From the NCBI GenBank assembly GCA_027717925.1, contig JALLON010000045.1:1-12781 (forward strand): DNA of 12,781 bases, in the 5' to 3' direction. The notes under the pieces are model-generated. The model saw only the letters and a list, made by a program, of their open reading frames with translations, did not search any database and was not told the origin of the DNA. This document shows positions 1 through 7,330 of this stretch, in pieces. Position numbers and translations under genes: made by a program. Each line of letters begins with the position of its first letter. The stretch's first letter is position 1. Source of the stretch: Acidobacteria bacterium AH-259-G07. GTDB lineage: Bacteria > Acidobacteriota > UBA6911 > RPQK01 > JADFOI01.

Positions 1-140
1 AACGGCGGCTGGCACGTTTTGAAAGAGTTCATTAGGATAGGACGATTTCCTTTTTCGAGGAGATTGTATTTCGGAAGAAAAAAGCGGCGAGGAAGGTTTG
101 GGGATGGATTAAAGGGCAAGAGAGGGGAGGAAGACGCAAG

Positions 141-3101
141 ATGCGTGGCAAATATGTAGTGATGGTAGTTCTGGCAGCGCTGGCCATCCAGTTTATCTGG
201 AAGGGTCGCTCGCGAGCGGCTCTCGAAGCGGCCGCGCAGCAGCCGGGCGGCGCGGAGACTATTCGCGCTAGATCTGCTCGCGACTTGGATTTTCAAAGGA
301 ACTACGTCACCGAACCCGGCGGAACTCCAGAGGAAAAGCTGTGGCAGGTGCTCGTGCTCATGGGTGTCCAGGACAAAGGACCCACTAACTGGGATGGTCG
401 ACTGGAGATCTCGAGTGGAGAAGTGCATGACGTGCAGGGCTACCGGTTCGAATTGCCCGACCGGGTTCTTCCGCAAGGCGGATGGGAGATGTCAACGCAA
501 ATCGTCCATATACTCTATGACTCTCCACTCGCGGGCCCGGGAAGCGCGGCCTCGGAGTCACGAATGCTGCCGAAAGGTCTGTTGGTTCGCGGGTCCGGCA
601 GTGAGTCCGTGAAGGTTTCAGTAGCAACGGCTCAGGGCAGATTTTCGTTCCGACCAATGGACATGTCATTCGGCCGGGTGAAGAAACACTTAGGCAACCG
701 CGTGGAAGTTCATCGAATCCCACCTGCCACCGATCTATCCGGCACTCCTCTGCGTCAACATGACTTCCCCTCCATCGCGGCTGGAGGAGACGATGTGCTG
801 TGGGTGACGTGGTCGAGTTATCACGACCGCCGTGAGGAATTAAATTTCCGCCGGCACAAGGATGGCCGGTGGACGCGGCTCATTCCCGTGGGCCGCGCAT
901 CTGAGGATCTGTGGCGCCCGCAGGTGGCTACGGATGAGACCGGCAAGCCCTGGCTGATATGGTCGCAGCAGAACGATCACAACTGGGATATCTACGCGAT
1001 GAGCTGGGCAGACAACGAATGGGGCGAACTTCATCGCCTCAGTAAGAACCCTCTGCCAGACATTGAGCCGCACCTGGCCCAAGGGCCCGATGGTGTGATC
1101 TATGTGGTTTGGCAGGACATGGTGGGGCACCATTCACAAATCCAGCTAAAGCACCTGCAAAAGGGTAAGTGGTCAGAAACGGTTACGGTCGCTTCGGGGG
1201 CCTCCAACAACTGGGAGCCCGCAGTGGCGGTAGGGAGCGACGGACGTGTGTGGATCACCTGGGACCGTTACAACTCCAGCTATGACGTGTACTGCCGCAG
1301 TTACTCCCCTGGCCGTGGCCTCTCCGAGGAAATGAAAGTGGCGGCAACGAATCGCTTTGAAGCGCATGCCAGTGTGGCGGTCGACCCGCTCAACAGACCC
1401 TGGATTGCATGGGAAACTGCAGGTGTCAATTGGGGCAAGGATCTTGGTGCAGCTTTGGGGCCGCACGCGCCGGGCAAACCCTTAGGAGGACGGCGGCGCA
1501 TCGAAGTGGTGGTGTTCGACAACAATGAATGGAAGACGCCTGCGTCTTTCGCGCCCAAAGACACCCTTGGCATCGGAGCCACCGGGGAGAGCCGTCCGCT
1601 TCTAACCTTTGACCCCGACGGTAACCTGTGGATGTCTTTCAAGCGGCGCTACAGCCGCAGAACATACCGCCCCAGTGTCTTTTGGGAATCATATTTGACC
1701 CGCCTGGACGCAAACGGTTGGGCGGACCCTATTCTGCTGCCGAACAGCTGGACCAGGAAAAGTACACGTATGGGGCTGGCCTCAAGCAATGGCAGGCTGT
1801 GGGCCTTCTGGCCTAGTGAGAACCGGAATTATGCCTTTGCCAGCCGGCCGCTGCTCAACCGCGTAATTGCCGGTTCAGTGGTGTTGCCCGGAAAGAGCTC
1901 CCCGCCTCAATTGACAAAATATCAGCCTTCTGAGGAACGGGGGCCTTCAGTCCATCCGAATGAAGCTCGTGATGTGAGTGTCATCCGAAATCACAGGACC
2001 AGAGCAGCGGGTAAGAGCCTCCAAATTGTTCGTGGTGATCTTCATCGTCACACCGAGTTTTCCCAGGACGTTGGCGGCCTGGATGACGGCTCGCTGCCGG
2101 AGTTTTACCGTTACATGATCGACGCGGCGGAGATGGATTTTGGCGCCTCCACCGACCATCAAGCCGGCGGCACCGATTATTGGAACTTCATCACCCAAAA
2201 GATGAGCGACATGTACCATTTCCCGCAGCGCTTCGTCACGCTGTTCGCTTATGAGCGCAACCTCGGCAATCCGCATGGCCACCGCAACATTATTCACACC
2301 CAACGCGACTACCCCATTGTGCCTTTCTTCCAGCGGATCGACCCGCGCTTTATGCTCCCTGACACCCCTGACGGAGAGCTGCTCACCTTCAATAGCATGA
2401 GTTTCGGCAGCGGCATTAGGAACGATACCAAGCTTCTGTATAGGGAGCTGCGCAAGACTGGCGGCCTGGCCATTCCCCACACTTCCGGTACTGACAGCAT
2501 GGGAACGGATTGGGGCGACAATGATGCCAACATCGATGCGGTGGTCGAGATTTACCAAGGCGCCCGGCAAAACTACGAGCACAAGAACGCCCCCCGCGGC
2601 ATCAAGGATGGCGAAGAAAGTGAAGCCCTGGGCGGCTTCCAAGAGCCCGGTGTGGTCTGGAACGCCTGGAAGAAGGGCTACCGGCTGGGTGTTGTTGCCA
2701 GCTCCGATCACTACTCCACGCACATCTCTTATGCGATGGTTTACACTCCAGCCAAAGACCGCCAAGAGATCTTCGATGCCATCCGAAAGCGCCACACTTA
2801 CGGGGCGACGGACAACATCATTCTGGAGTTTCGGATGGGTGAGCACTTTATGGGAGATGACTTCTCGACCAAGCAAAAACAAAAGATAAAAATCAAGGTG
2901 CGCGGCACGGACGTAGTGGATGCGATCCACCTAATTCGCGACGCCCGGTACATCTACAGAGTTTCGCCAGGCAAGCAGGAGGTCGAATTTGAGTACGTGG
3001 ATAATGACGTGAATAAGGGCGAGTATTGGTACTATGTCCGTGTGGAGCAGAAGGACGGGCAGTTAGCTTGGTCCAGCCCCATCTGGGTTAAGTACGAATA
3101 G
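141..3101 (+). CDS. Membrane-anchored beta-propeller / PHP-type metallohydrolase (DUF3604 family)
   Basis: The 986-aa protein starts with a short basic end and one hydrophobic segment (about residues 5-20), a signal anchor or signal peptide, so it probably acts outside the cytoplasm. From about residue 205 to 450, units of roughly 50 residues recur with a D/G-x-x-W-x-x-W core (near 217, 268, 317, 367 and 417), typical of a sialidase/BNR or TolB-like beta-propeller. From about 630 to 870 it carries a PHP-like domain with a full set of likely metal ligands: DLHRH (H635, H637), STDH (D672, H673), AYE (E705), GHRN (H714), IPH (H780) and SSDH (D856, H857). The last 115 residues look beta-rich. DUF3604 proteins carry this PHP-like core. 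The substrate is unknown; phosphoester hydrolysis is only a guess from the PHP fold. A purine-rich RBS (GGGGAGGAAG, 124-133) precedes the ATG. A 327-aa antisense frame over the PHP part is a shadow. Confidence 0.85.
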   Translation: MRGKYVVMVVLAALAIQFIWKGRSRAALEAAAQQPGGAETIRARSARDLDFQRNYVTEPGGTPEEKLWQVLVLMGVQDKGPTNWDGRLEISSGEVHDVQGYRFELPDRVLPQGGWEMSTQIVHILYDSPLAGPGSAASESRMLPKGLLVRGSGSESVKVSVATAQGRFSFRPMDMSFGRVKKHLGNRVEVHRIPPATDLSGTPLRQHDFPSIAAGGDDVLWVTWSSYHDRREELNFRRHKDGRWTRLIPVGRASEDLWRPQVATDETGKPWLIWSQQNDHNWDIYAMSWADNEWGELHRLSKNPLPDIEPHLAQGPDGVIYVVWQDMVGHHSQIQLKHLQKGKWSETVTVASGASNNWEPAVAVGSDGRVWITWDRYNSSYDVYCRSYSPGRGLSEEMKVAATNRFEAHASVAVDPLNRPWIAWETAGVNWGKDLGAALGPHAPGKPLGGRRRIEVVVFDNNEWKTPASFAPKDTLGIGATGESRPLLTFDPDGNLWMSFKRRYSRRTYRPSVFWESYLTRLDANGWADPILLPNSWTRKSTRMGLASSNGRLWAFWPSENRNYAFASRPLLNRVIAGSVVLPGKSSPPQLTKYQPSEERGPSVHPNEARDVSVIRNHRTRAAGKSLQIVRGDLHRHTEFSQDVGGLDDGSLPEFYRYMIDAAEMDFGASTDHQAGGTDYWNFITQKMSDMYHFPQRFVTLFAYERNLGNPHGHRNIIHTQRDYPIVPFFQRIDPRFMLPDTPDGELLTFNSMSFGSGIRNDTKLLYRELRKTGGLAIPHTSGTDSMGTDWGDNDANIDAVVEIYQGARQNYEHKNAPRGIKDGEESEALGGFQEPGVVWNAWKKGYRLGVVASSDHYSTHISYAMVYTPAKDRQEIFDAIRKRHTYGATDNIILEFRMGEHFMGDDFSTKQKQKIKIKVRGTDVVDAIHLIRDARYIYRVSPGKQEVEFEYVDNDVNKGEYWYYVRVEQKDGQLAWSSPIWVKYE

Positions 3102-3115
3102 CAGCCCCACTTTCG

Positions 3116-3287
3116 GGGTTCGCCGCAGGTACCAATGTGCCCGGGGTTGAAGCCGAGCAAGTGGTGCAGAACCTGAAAAAATGTGGAGTACCGGCTTGAA
3201 TACGTGCTCTTCTCGGATGAAGGATACGGACCAACCGCTACAGTTTTCAATCTCAAGAGGGGCGTCTCGAGTTTGAACCATCAATGA
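3116..3287 (+). pseudogene. Relic of a prolyl-oligopeptidase (S9) C-terminus, frameshifted
   Basis: The space between the DUF3604 gene and the amine oxidase is not featureless. One frame (to the stop at 3197-3199) reads GVEAEQVVQNLKKCGVP. A second frame picks up exactly there and reads LEYVLFSDEGYG, with a stop at 3285-3287. Joined, they match the C-terminal pattern of S9 peptidases, which has an E-x-x-Q-V-V helix, then G-V-P-V-E-Y, then L-F-x-D-E-G-H-G with the catalytic histidine. Here that His is Tyr. The shift near 3190-3200, the missing His and the missing upstream catalytic domain show a dead fragment. The family match is from memory of the motif, not from a search. The left limit is uncertain. 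Confidence 0.6.
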
Positions 3288-3301
3288 ACTCGTGAACGCT
3301 C

Positions 3302-3309
3302 GAGGAGGA
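3302..3309 (+). promoter_or_regulatory. Ribosome binding site that fixes the amine oxidase start
   Basis: GAGGAGGA lies 6 bases before the ATG at 3316. The in-frame GTG at 3292 has no such sequence in front of it, and the RBS would lie inside its reading frame. The ATG is therefore preferred, and it also places a normal signal peptide at the N-terminus. Confidence 0.75.
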
Positions 3310-3315
3310 CCAACC

Positions 3316-5322
3316 ATGTTTAGTCATTCTCTATGCAGACTCGGCCGACGGGCTGAAGGCAGGCCATCGATTGTCCTTGCTTTCGGAGTCTTTTCGATCG
3401 CAATTTATCCTGTCCTGGCTGCAACTCAATTGGCGGAGTATCCTCTGGATCCACTCTCATCAAAAGAGTTATGGACGGTTTATGAAATCGTGAAGGCCTC
3501 GGACCATCTCAAGGAGGAAAGTCGCTTTGTACGGGTTCGCCTCCACGAACCACCGAAGTCCGAAGTGCTCAATTGGAATTCCGGCGACAGCTTTCGCCGA
3601 GAAGCTTTTGTGGTCATCAAGCAAGGTCCCCGGACCTTCGAGGCAATGGTGGATCTTTTGGGCAAGAAGGTGACCACCTGGAGGGAAATCCAGGGCGTGC
3701 AACCGCCAAGCAGCCGGGAGGACTGGCGTGCGATTGAAGCAGCCGTCAAGAAAAATCCGGATTGGCAGGCAGCCATGCATAAGCGGGGGATCACAGATTT
3801 CGATACTGTACGATGCGGTGGTGTTGCGTGGGCCTATCCCAAGACTGCCGAGGAGGACGGACGATATCTGGCCAAGGTTGTCAGCTTCGATCGACGTGGC
3901 GTCACGAACTCAGTAGGGCGACCCATCGAAGGATTGGTTGCCATCGTCGATGCGAACGAACTGGAGGTCCTCAAGGTCATCGATTCGGGGGTGGTTCCGA
4001 TTCCAAAAGGGCCAGTGGATTACGACGAGAAATCAGTCGGAAAGCTTCGAGAAGTCCCAACGCCGATCTCTATCACACAACCTCAAGGCCCCAGCTTTCG
4101 CGTGGAAGGCCAGGAGGTGAGCTGGCAGAGATGGAATTTTCACTTCAGGATCGATCCGCGCGTTGGTCTCGTCATCTCCAACGTCCGATACCAAGATGGC
4201 GACAAACTCCGCTACATCCTTTACCAGGGCTCGCTCTCCGAGATCTACGTACCATATATGGATCCTGACCTAGGGTGGAACAATCGACTGTACCTTGATG
4301 TGGCCGAAAATGGGGGTGGATTCGCCGGTTCATTGGAGCCGGGCCTGGATTGTCCGGGTAACGCCGTATTCTTCGATACGGCTGTGGCCGACTCCAAGGG
4401 CATTCCCCAACTCGCCTCCCGCATCGCCTGTCTATTTGAGCGGTATGACGGGAGTATGGCCTGGCGGCACAATGACGCACGGGCTAATCACACCGAAAGC
4501 CGCAGGCGAAGAGACCTCGTTCTGAGGATGATTGCTACTCTGGGAAACTACGATTACGTGTTCGACTGGGTCTTTCAACAGAACGGCACGATCAAAGTCG
4601 CGGTGGGGTCAACCGGCATCGATCAGGTCAAGGCGGTCGCAAGCCGAACACTGATGGAGGACAAAGAAGGTTCAGCAACCAGGTATGGCCGTTTCCTGGC
4701 TGAGTACACGGTCGGGGTGAATCACGATCACTACTTTTGCTTTAGGCTTGATCTCGATGTTGAAGGCAGCAACAACAGTCTTCTACGCGAGGAACTCCAG
4801 ACGGTTGAGCTGGCCAAGGATGGACTGCGAAAAAGGGTCTGGGTCGTCAAGCCGAAGATCGCTCGGACCGAAAATGAAGCGATGCTCAAGATCAATCTGG
4901 CGAAGCCCGCTCTGTGGCGAGTGATCAACCCCAATGTCCTCGGCCCCCTTGGTTATCCCGTCAGCTATCAGATCAAGCCCATAGGCAACGCCCTGCCTCT
5001 GCTCGCTCAGGAAGATTTCCCGCAGCGCCGGGGTGCTTTTACACAGTACCATCTTTGGGTCACGCCCTTCCGTGCGGATGAACGGCATGCTGCCGGGGCT
5101 TACCCCATGTATCACAAGAGTGAAGAAGGCCTACACAAATGGACCAAGGCCAATCGACGAATTGAAAACACGGATATCGTGGCTTGGTACACGATAGGAT
5201 TCCATCATGTGGTTCGGGCTGAGGACTGGCCGATAATGCCGACCAGTTGGCAGGAATTCGAGCTGCGCCCCTTTGACTTCTTCCAGCGCAATCCTGCACT
5301 CGACCTGCCTAAGAAACCATGA
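3316..5322 (+). CDS. Secreted copper-containing primary amine oxidase
   Basis: This 668-aa quinoprotein should oxidise primary amines to aldehydes, releasing ammonia and hydrogen peroxide (EC 1.4.3.21 type). Numbering is from the ATG at 3316. A signal peptide (about 1-29; RR, hydrophobic core, VLA) indicates export. Small N-terminal domains precede the catalytic beta-sandwich. The cofactor motif T-L-G-N-Y-D-Y places the tyrosine that becomes topaquinone at Y412. The likely catalytic base is D328 in LYLD. The copper ligands are H470 and H472 in NHDHYF and H631 in TIGFHHVVRAEDWPIMP. The end (FFQRNPALDLP) matches the family C-terminus, so the enzyme appears complete and active. It lies 214 bases after the DUF3604 gene, with a peptidase relic between them, so co-transcription is possible but not shown. 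The physiological amine is unknown; E. coli TynA and Arthrobacter phenylethylamine/histamine oxidases are the known models. Confidence 0.95.
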   Translation: MFSHSLCRLGRRAEGRPSIVLAFGVFSIAIYPVLAATQLAEYPLDPLSSKELWTVYEIVKASDHLKEESRFVRVRLHEPPKSEVLNWNSGDSFRREAFVVIKQGPRTFEAMVDLLGKKVTTWREIQGVQPPSSREDWRAIEAAVKKNPDWQAAMHKRGITDFDTVRCGGVAWAYPKTAEEDGRYLAKVVSFDRRGVTNSVGRPIEGLVAIVDANELEVLKVIDSGVVPIPKGPVDYDEKSVGKLREVPTPISITQPQGPSFRVEGQEVSWQRWNFHFRIDPRVGLVISNVRYQDGDKLRYILYQGSLSEIYVPYMDPDLGWNNRLYLDVAENGGGFAGSLEPGLDCPGNAVFFDTAVADSKGIPQLASRIACLFERYDGSMAWRHNDARANHTESRRRRDLVLRMIATLGNYDYVFDWVFQQNGTIKVAVGSTGIDQVKAVASRTLMEDKEGSATRYGRFLAEYTVGVNHDHYFCFRLDLDVEGSNNSLLREELQTVELAKDGLRKRVWVVKPKIARTENEAMLKINLAKPALWRVINPNVLGPLGYPVSYQIKPIGNALPLLAQEDFPQRRGAFTQYHLWVTPFRADERHAAGAYPMYHKSEEGLHKWTKANRRIENTDIVAWYTIGFHHVVRAEDWPIMPTSWQEFELRPFDFFQRNPALDLPKKP

Positions 5323-5462
5323 GCAGCAAATATGCTGACCGAGCTCGTGGAGAGTCAAAATCTAAATCTATCTCATGGCGTTCCACACTACAAAATGCAC
5401 CTCAAAAAGCCTGTGGCACCTGAATACAAATTGGGCCTGCCGATGCGATGTGCGGTCAATTA

Positions 5463-5530
5463 GGGACAGTTGACATCTCAGCCACTAGAGGATACAAGAC
5501 TCAAGTTCCGCGGGACCGTCTACCTGTCCC
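5463..5530. repeat. Short inverted repeat GGGACAG / CTGTCCC
   Basis: GGGACAG at 5463-5469 and CTGTCCC at 5524-5530 are perfect 7-base inverted copies separated by 54 bases. They bracket the promoter candidate upstream of the phosphatase gene. They could be an operator, the ends of a miniature element, or chance. No target-site duplication was found by eye. Confidence 0.3.
5470..5498 (+). promoter_or_regulatory. Candidate sigma70-type promoter for the phosphatase/membrane-protein pair
   Basis: A perfect TTGACA (5470-5475) is followed after 17 bases by TACAAG (5493-5498), which matches the TATAAT box at four of six positions. Transcription would begin near 5505 and give a leader of about 80 bases before the ATG at 5586. 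The rest of the 5323-5585 interval holds only a weak 43-codon open frame (5332-5463) with no good RBS. Confidence 0.4.
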
Positions 5531-5585
5531 GTCGACTTTACAAGGCGATAGTTGAGGTTTTGACCTGTGATGATCAGAAAGAAGT

Positions 5586-6560
5586 ATGCTCCCACAGCTG
5601 CATGTCATCAGCCGGGTAAGATCAGTGAATGACAAGGTCTATTTTGCGGGTTTTGTTCTTGCAGCGGGACTACTGCTCTTTGTGGGTCGTAACCTGCTGC
5701 AGAGCTCAGCCCTTTTAGTATGGGGGCTGACTTTTGCTGGAACGACCGCAGTGGCAGTACTGGGTATGTCGTTGTACCGTCTTCAGGCCGCCTTGCGCAC
5801 TAGCCGTCACGAACTGGCCAGGAAAGAGGTAGAGCTCGATTTCGCCTTGGAAGTGCAGCGTGCACTTTTTCCGGATCAACTGCCTCAGGGTAGAGGCTTG
5901 GAGTTGGCGGCTGCTTGCGTTCCGGCGCGAGGCATTAGTGGAGACTTCTATGATGTGCTTCAACTACCCGACGGTCGCTTGGTCTTTGCGATCGCAGACA
6001 TTAGTGGAAAGGGAGTTTCGGCCGCGATCCTGATGGCCAGCTTGCAGGCTATGCTGCGGACCTCGGTAGAAATCCTTCGGTCACCGTCTAAGGTGTGCTC
6101 GAAGCTCAACCAGCATCTTTACAAAGTGACCGAGGAATCTCGATTTGCAACCCTTTTCTACGGCGAATGGCATCCCAATGAACGACGCCTGATATACGTC
6201 AATGCCGGACATGGCGTCCCGGTTCTGCTTCCTTCCGGTCGAGGCCAGCGCCTGGACAAAGGAGGCTTTCCCCTGGGGATCTTCGCCAGCTCTGAATATC
6301 AAGCTGGCGAGGTGTCACTGCGACCGAAGGATATGCTGGTTCTTTACTCCGACGGGATTACCGAGGCGGCTACAGCTGACGGTCGAGAGTTTGGCGTAGA
6401 ACGCCTGGAAGCGGTTGTTTCCGCTCACCAAGAGCAACCCGTCGCTGAAATCGAGGCTCGCGTCTTTGAAGCAGTGCGCAGCTGGTCAGGTCAGGAGCCC
6501 GAGGATGATATGACGCTTGTCATTATGAGGGTCACTGAAGCTCACGGGGAGAACGTATGA
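5586..6560 (+). CDS. Membrane-anchored RsbU/SpoIIE-type PP2C serine phosphatase
   Basis: The 324-aa protein has two predicted membrane helices (about 18-34 and 41-60), a charged helical linker (about 62-92) with the LEVQRALFP lead-in typical of RsbU-like proteins, and a PP2C/SpoIIE domain to about 315. Metal-site motifs are intact: GDFYD (D120, D123), ADISGKG (D138), NAGH (206-209), YSDGITEA (D256) and DDMTLV (D307, D308). The family dephosphorylates anti-anti-sigma (STAS) proteins to switch sigma factors in partner-switching systems. No STAS protein, anti-sigma kinase or sigma factor is encoded in the window, so its target is unknown. No PAS, GAF, HAMP or response-regulator domain is present; sensing may come from the membrane part or the protein encoded immediately downstream. 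The start ATG follows an AGAAAG-like weak RBS. Confidence 0.9.
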   Translation: MLPQLHVISRVRSVNDKVYFAGFVLAAGLLLFVGRNLLQSSALLVWGLTFAGTTAVAVLGMSLYRLQAALRTSRHELARKEVELDFALEVQRALFPDQLPQGRGLELAAACVPARGISGDFYDVLQLPDGRLVFAIADISGKGVSAAILMASLQAMLRTSVEILRSPSKVCSKLNQHLYKVTEESRFATLFYGEWHPNERRLIYVNAGHGVPVLLPSGRGQRLDKGGFPLGIFASSEYQAGEVSLRPKDMLVLYSDGITEAATADGREFGVERLEAVVSAHQEQPVAEIEARVFEAVRSWSGQEPEDDMTLVIMRVTEAHGENV

Positions 6561-7033
6561 ATATTTTTGGACGTAGTTTTGGTGAACACTTGATGCGGCT
6601 GACGCCCGCGCTAGGTCTCGTCGGTGCGGTGTGGGTACTACGCCTTGTGCTTGACGCGACCGGTTTTCCGCACTGGTTGGTTAACCCGCTCAGCGTGACT
6701 GTGGCGATTGCAGCCAGCGTCTTGCTCGCAGTTTTACTTATTCATGTTCGCTGGTCCGGCGGCTATTCTGATGTGCTCTTCGCGAGCATGCTTCTGGCTG
6801 CATGGGGGCATTTTCTGATTGTCGCAGCCATTTTGTTCTCGGTCTTGACCGGGATCGAGAACATATACACCGCCCCGGAATTCTCAGGTCCTATGAGTGA
6901 CCGCCTTCACCTGCGTCATATCTGTGGCCATCTGACTATCGGGATCGGACTCAACACCCTGCTTGGAGCTGCTATGGGTTGTTTAGTTCTTTGGCTACTT
7001 CGAATCCTTGTCCCAATGCGCCCACGCAGTTGA
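6557..7033 (+). CDS. Four-helix integral membrane protein, function unknown
   Basis: The 158-aa protein starts inside the phosphatase stop codon (ATGA overlap at 6557-6560), so the two are almost certainly translated together. Hydrophobic segments lie at about 15-33, 43-65, 73-97 and 124-152. Between the third and fourth is a more polar stretch with acidic and His residues (IENIYTAPEF then HLRHICGH). I do not recognise the family. The tight coupling suggests it senses for, anchors, or is controlled with the phosphatase, but this is inference. It ends in a basic tail (RPRS). It is the last gene of the + strand block before the convergent junction. Confidence 0.75.
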   Translation: MNIFGRSFGEHLMRLTPALGLVGAVWVLRLVLDATGFPHWLVNPLSVTVAIAASVLLAVLLIHVRWSGGYSDVLFASMLLAAWGHFLIVAAILFSVLTGIENIYTAPEFSGPMSDRLHLRHICGHLTIGIGLNTLLGAAMGCLVLWLLRILVPMRPRS

Positions 7034-7144
7034 AGCCAGCCTTTTACGATTCCGAGCCACGGAGTGTTTCGAAAACGGGACGACAGCGAAAAAGATGCTT
7101 AAAAGGCAGTATGCTTGGATTATCGGAAGCTATTGATTCCAAAG

Positions 7145-7203
7145 TGCCGGAGGGGGGAGTTGAACCCCCACGAGTGTTGCCACCGGCCAGATTTTGAGTC
7201 TGG
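7145..7203 (-). tRNA. 3' fragment of tRNA-Leu(CAA); probable attachment-site scar
   Basis: Read on the minus strand, this has a perfect anticodon arm (CCAGA / loop CTCAAAA / TCTGG, anticodon CAA). A class II variable arm follows, with a GCAA loop and a GTG/CAC core stem. The T arm is perfect (GGGGG / TTCAACT / CCCCC), and the 3' acceptor strand is CTCCGGC plus discriminator A. CCA is not encoded. The expected 5' acceptor strand GCCGGAG and any D arm are absent from the bases above 7203, which are AT-rich and unrelated. It therefore cannot make a tRNA. Such 3' pieces are left where tyrosine recombinases integrate elements into tRNA genes. The 5' side of the fragment faces rightward, so inserted DNA would extend toward higher coordinates, with the intact tRNA at the far end. 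Small frames translated through it (GVEPP motif) are spurious. Confidence 0.8.
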
Positions 7204-7330
7204 ACAGTAAACGAATCATTAGGAAACATTAGTAAAAACAACCAAAGGCGGCAACGAGCGTGCCGATGACCTTGTCACTGAAGCTGTCGAGGTAGAGTGA
7301 CTTCCAGTAGTGGAGCAGCGCTCCTTTCGC

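Noticed and set aside
1947..2930. 327-codon open frame on the minus strand
   Set aside because: It lies wholly antisense to the PHP domain of the DUF3604 gene, which has intact motifs. The antisense product shows no recognisable domain and is a shadow frame.
3104..3120. CCCC/GGGG hairpin after the DUF3604 stop as a terminator
   Set aside because: The stem is only 4 bp with no U-tract.
3292..3315. GTG start for the amine oxidase, 8 codons upstream
   Set aside because: The strong GAGGAGGA lies inside this extension and is placed correctly for the ATG at 3316.
5332..5463. 43-codon open frame between the amine oxidase and phosphatase genes
   Set aside because: No convincing RBS, no recognisable product, and it ends at the inverted repeat; length alone is not evidence.
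6979..7241. Small frames on both strands across the tRNA fragment (one with a GVEPP motif)
   Set aside because: GVEPP-type peptides are the known spurious translation of tRNA T-arm sequence; no RBS or family supports a protein.
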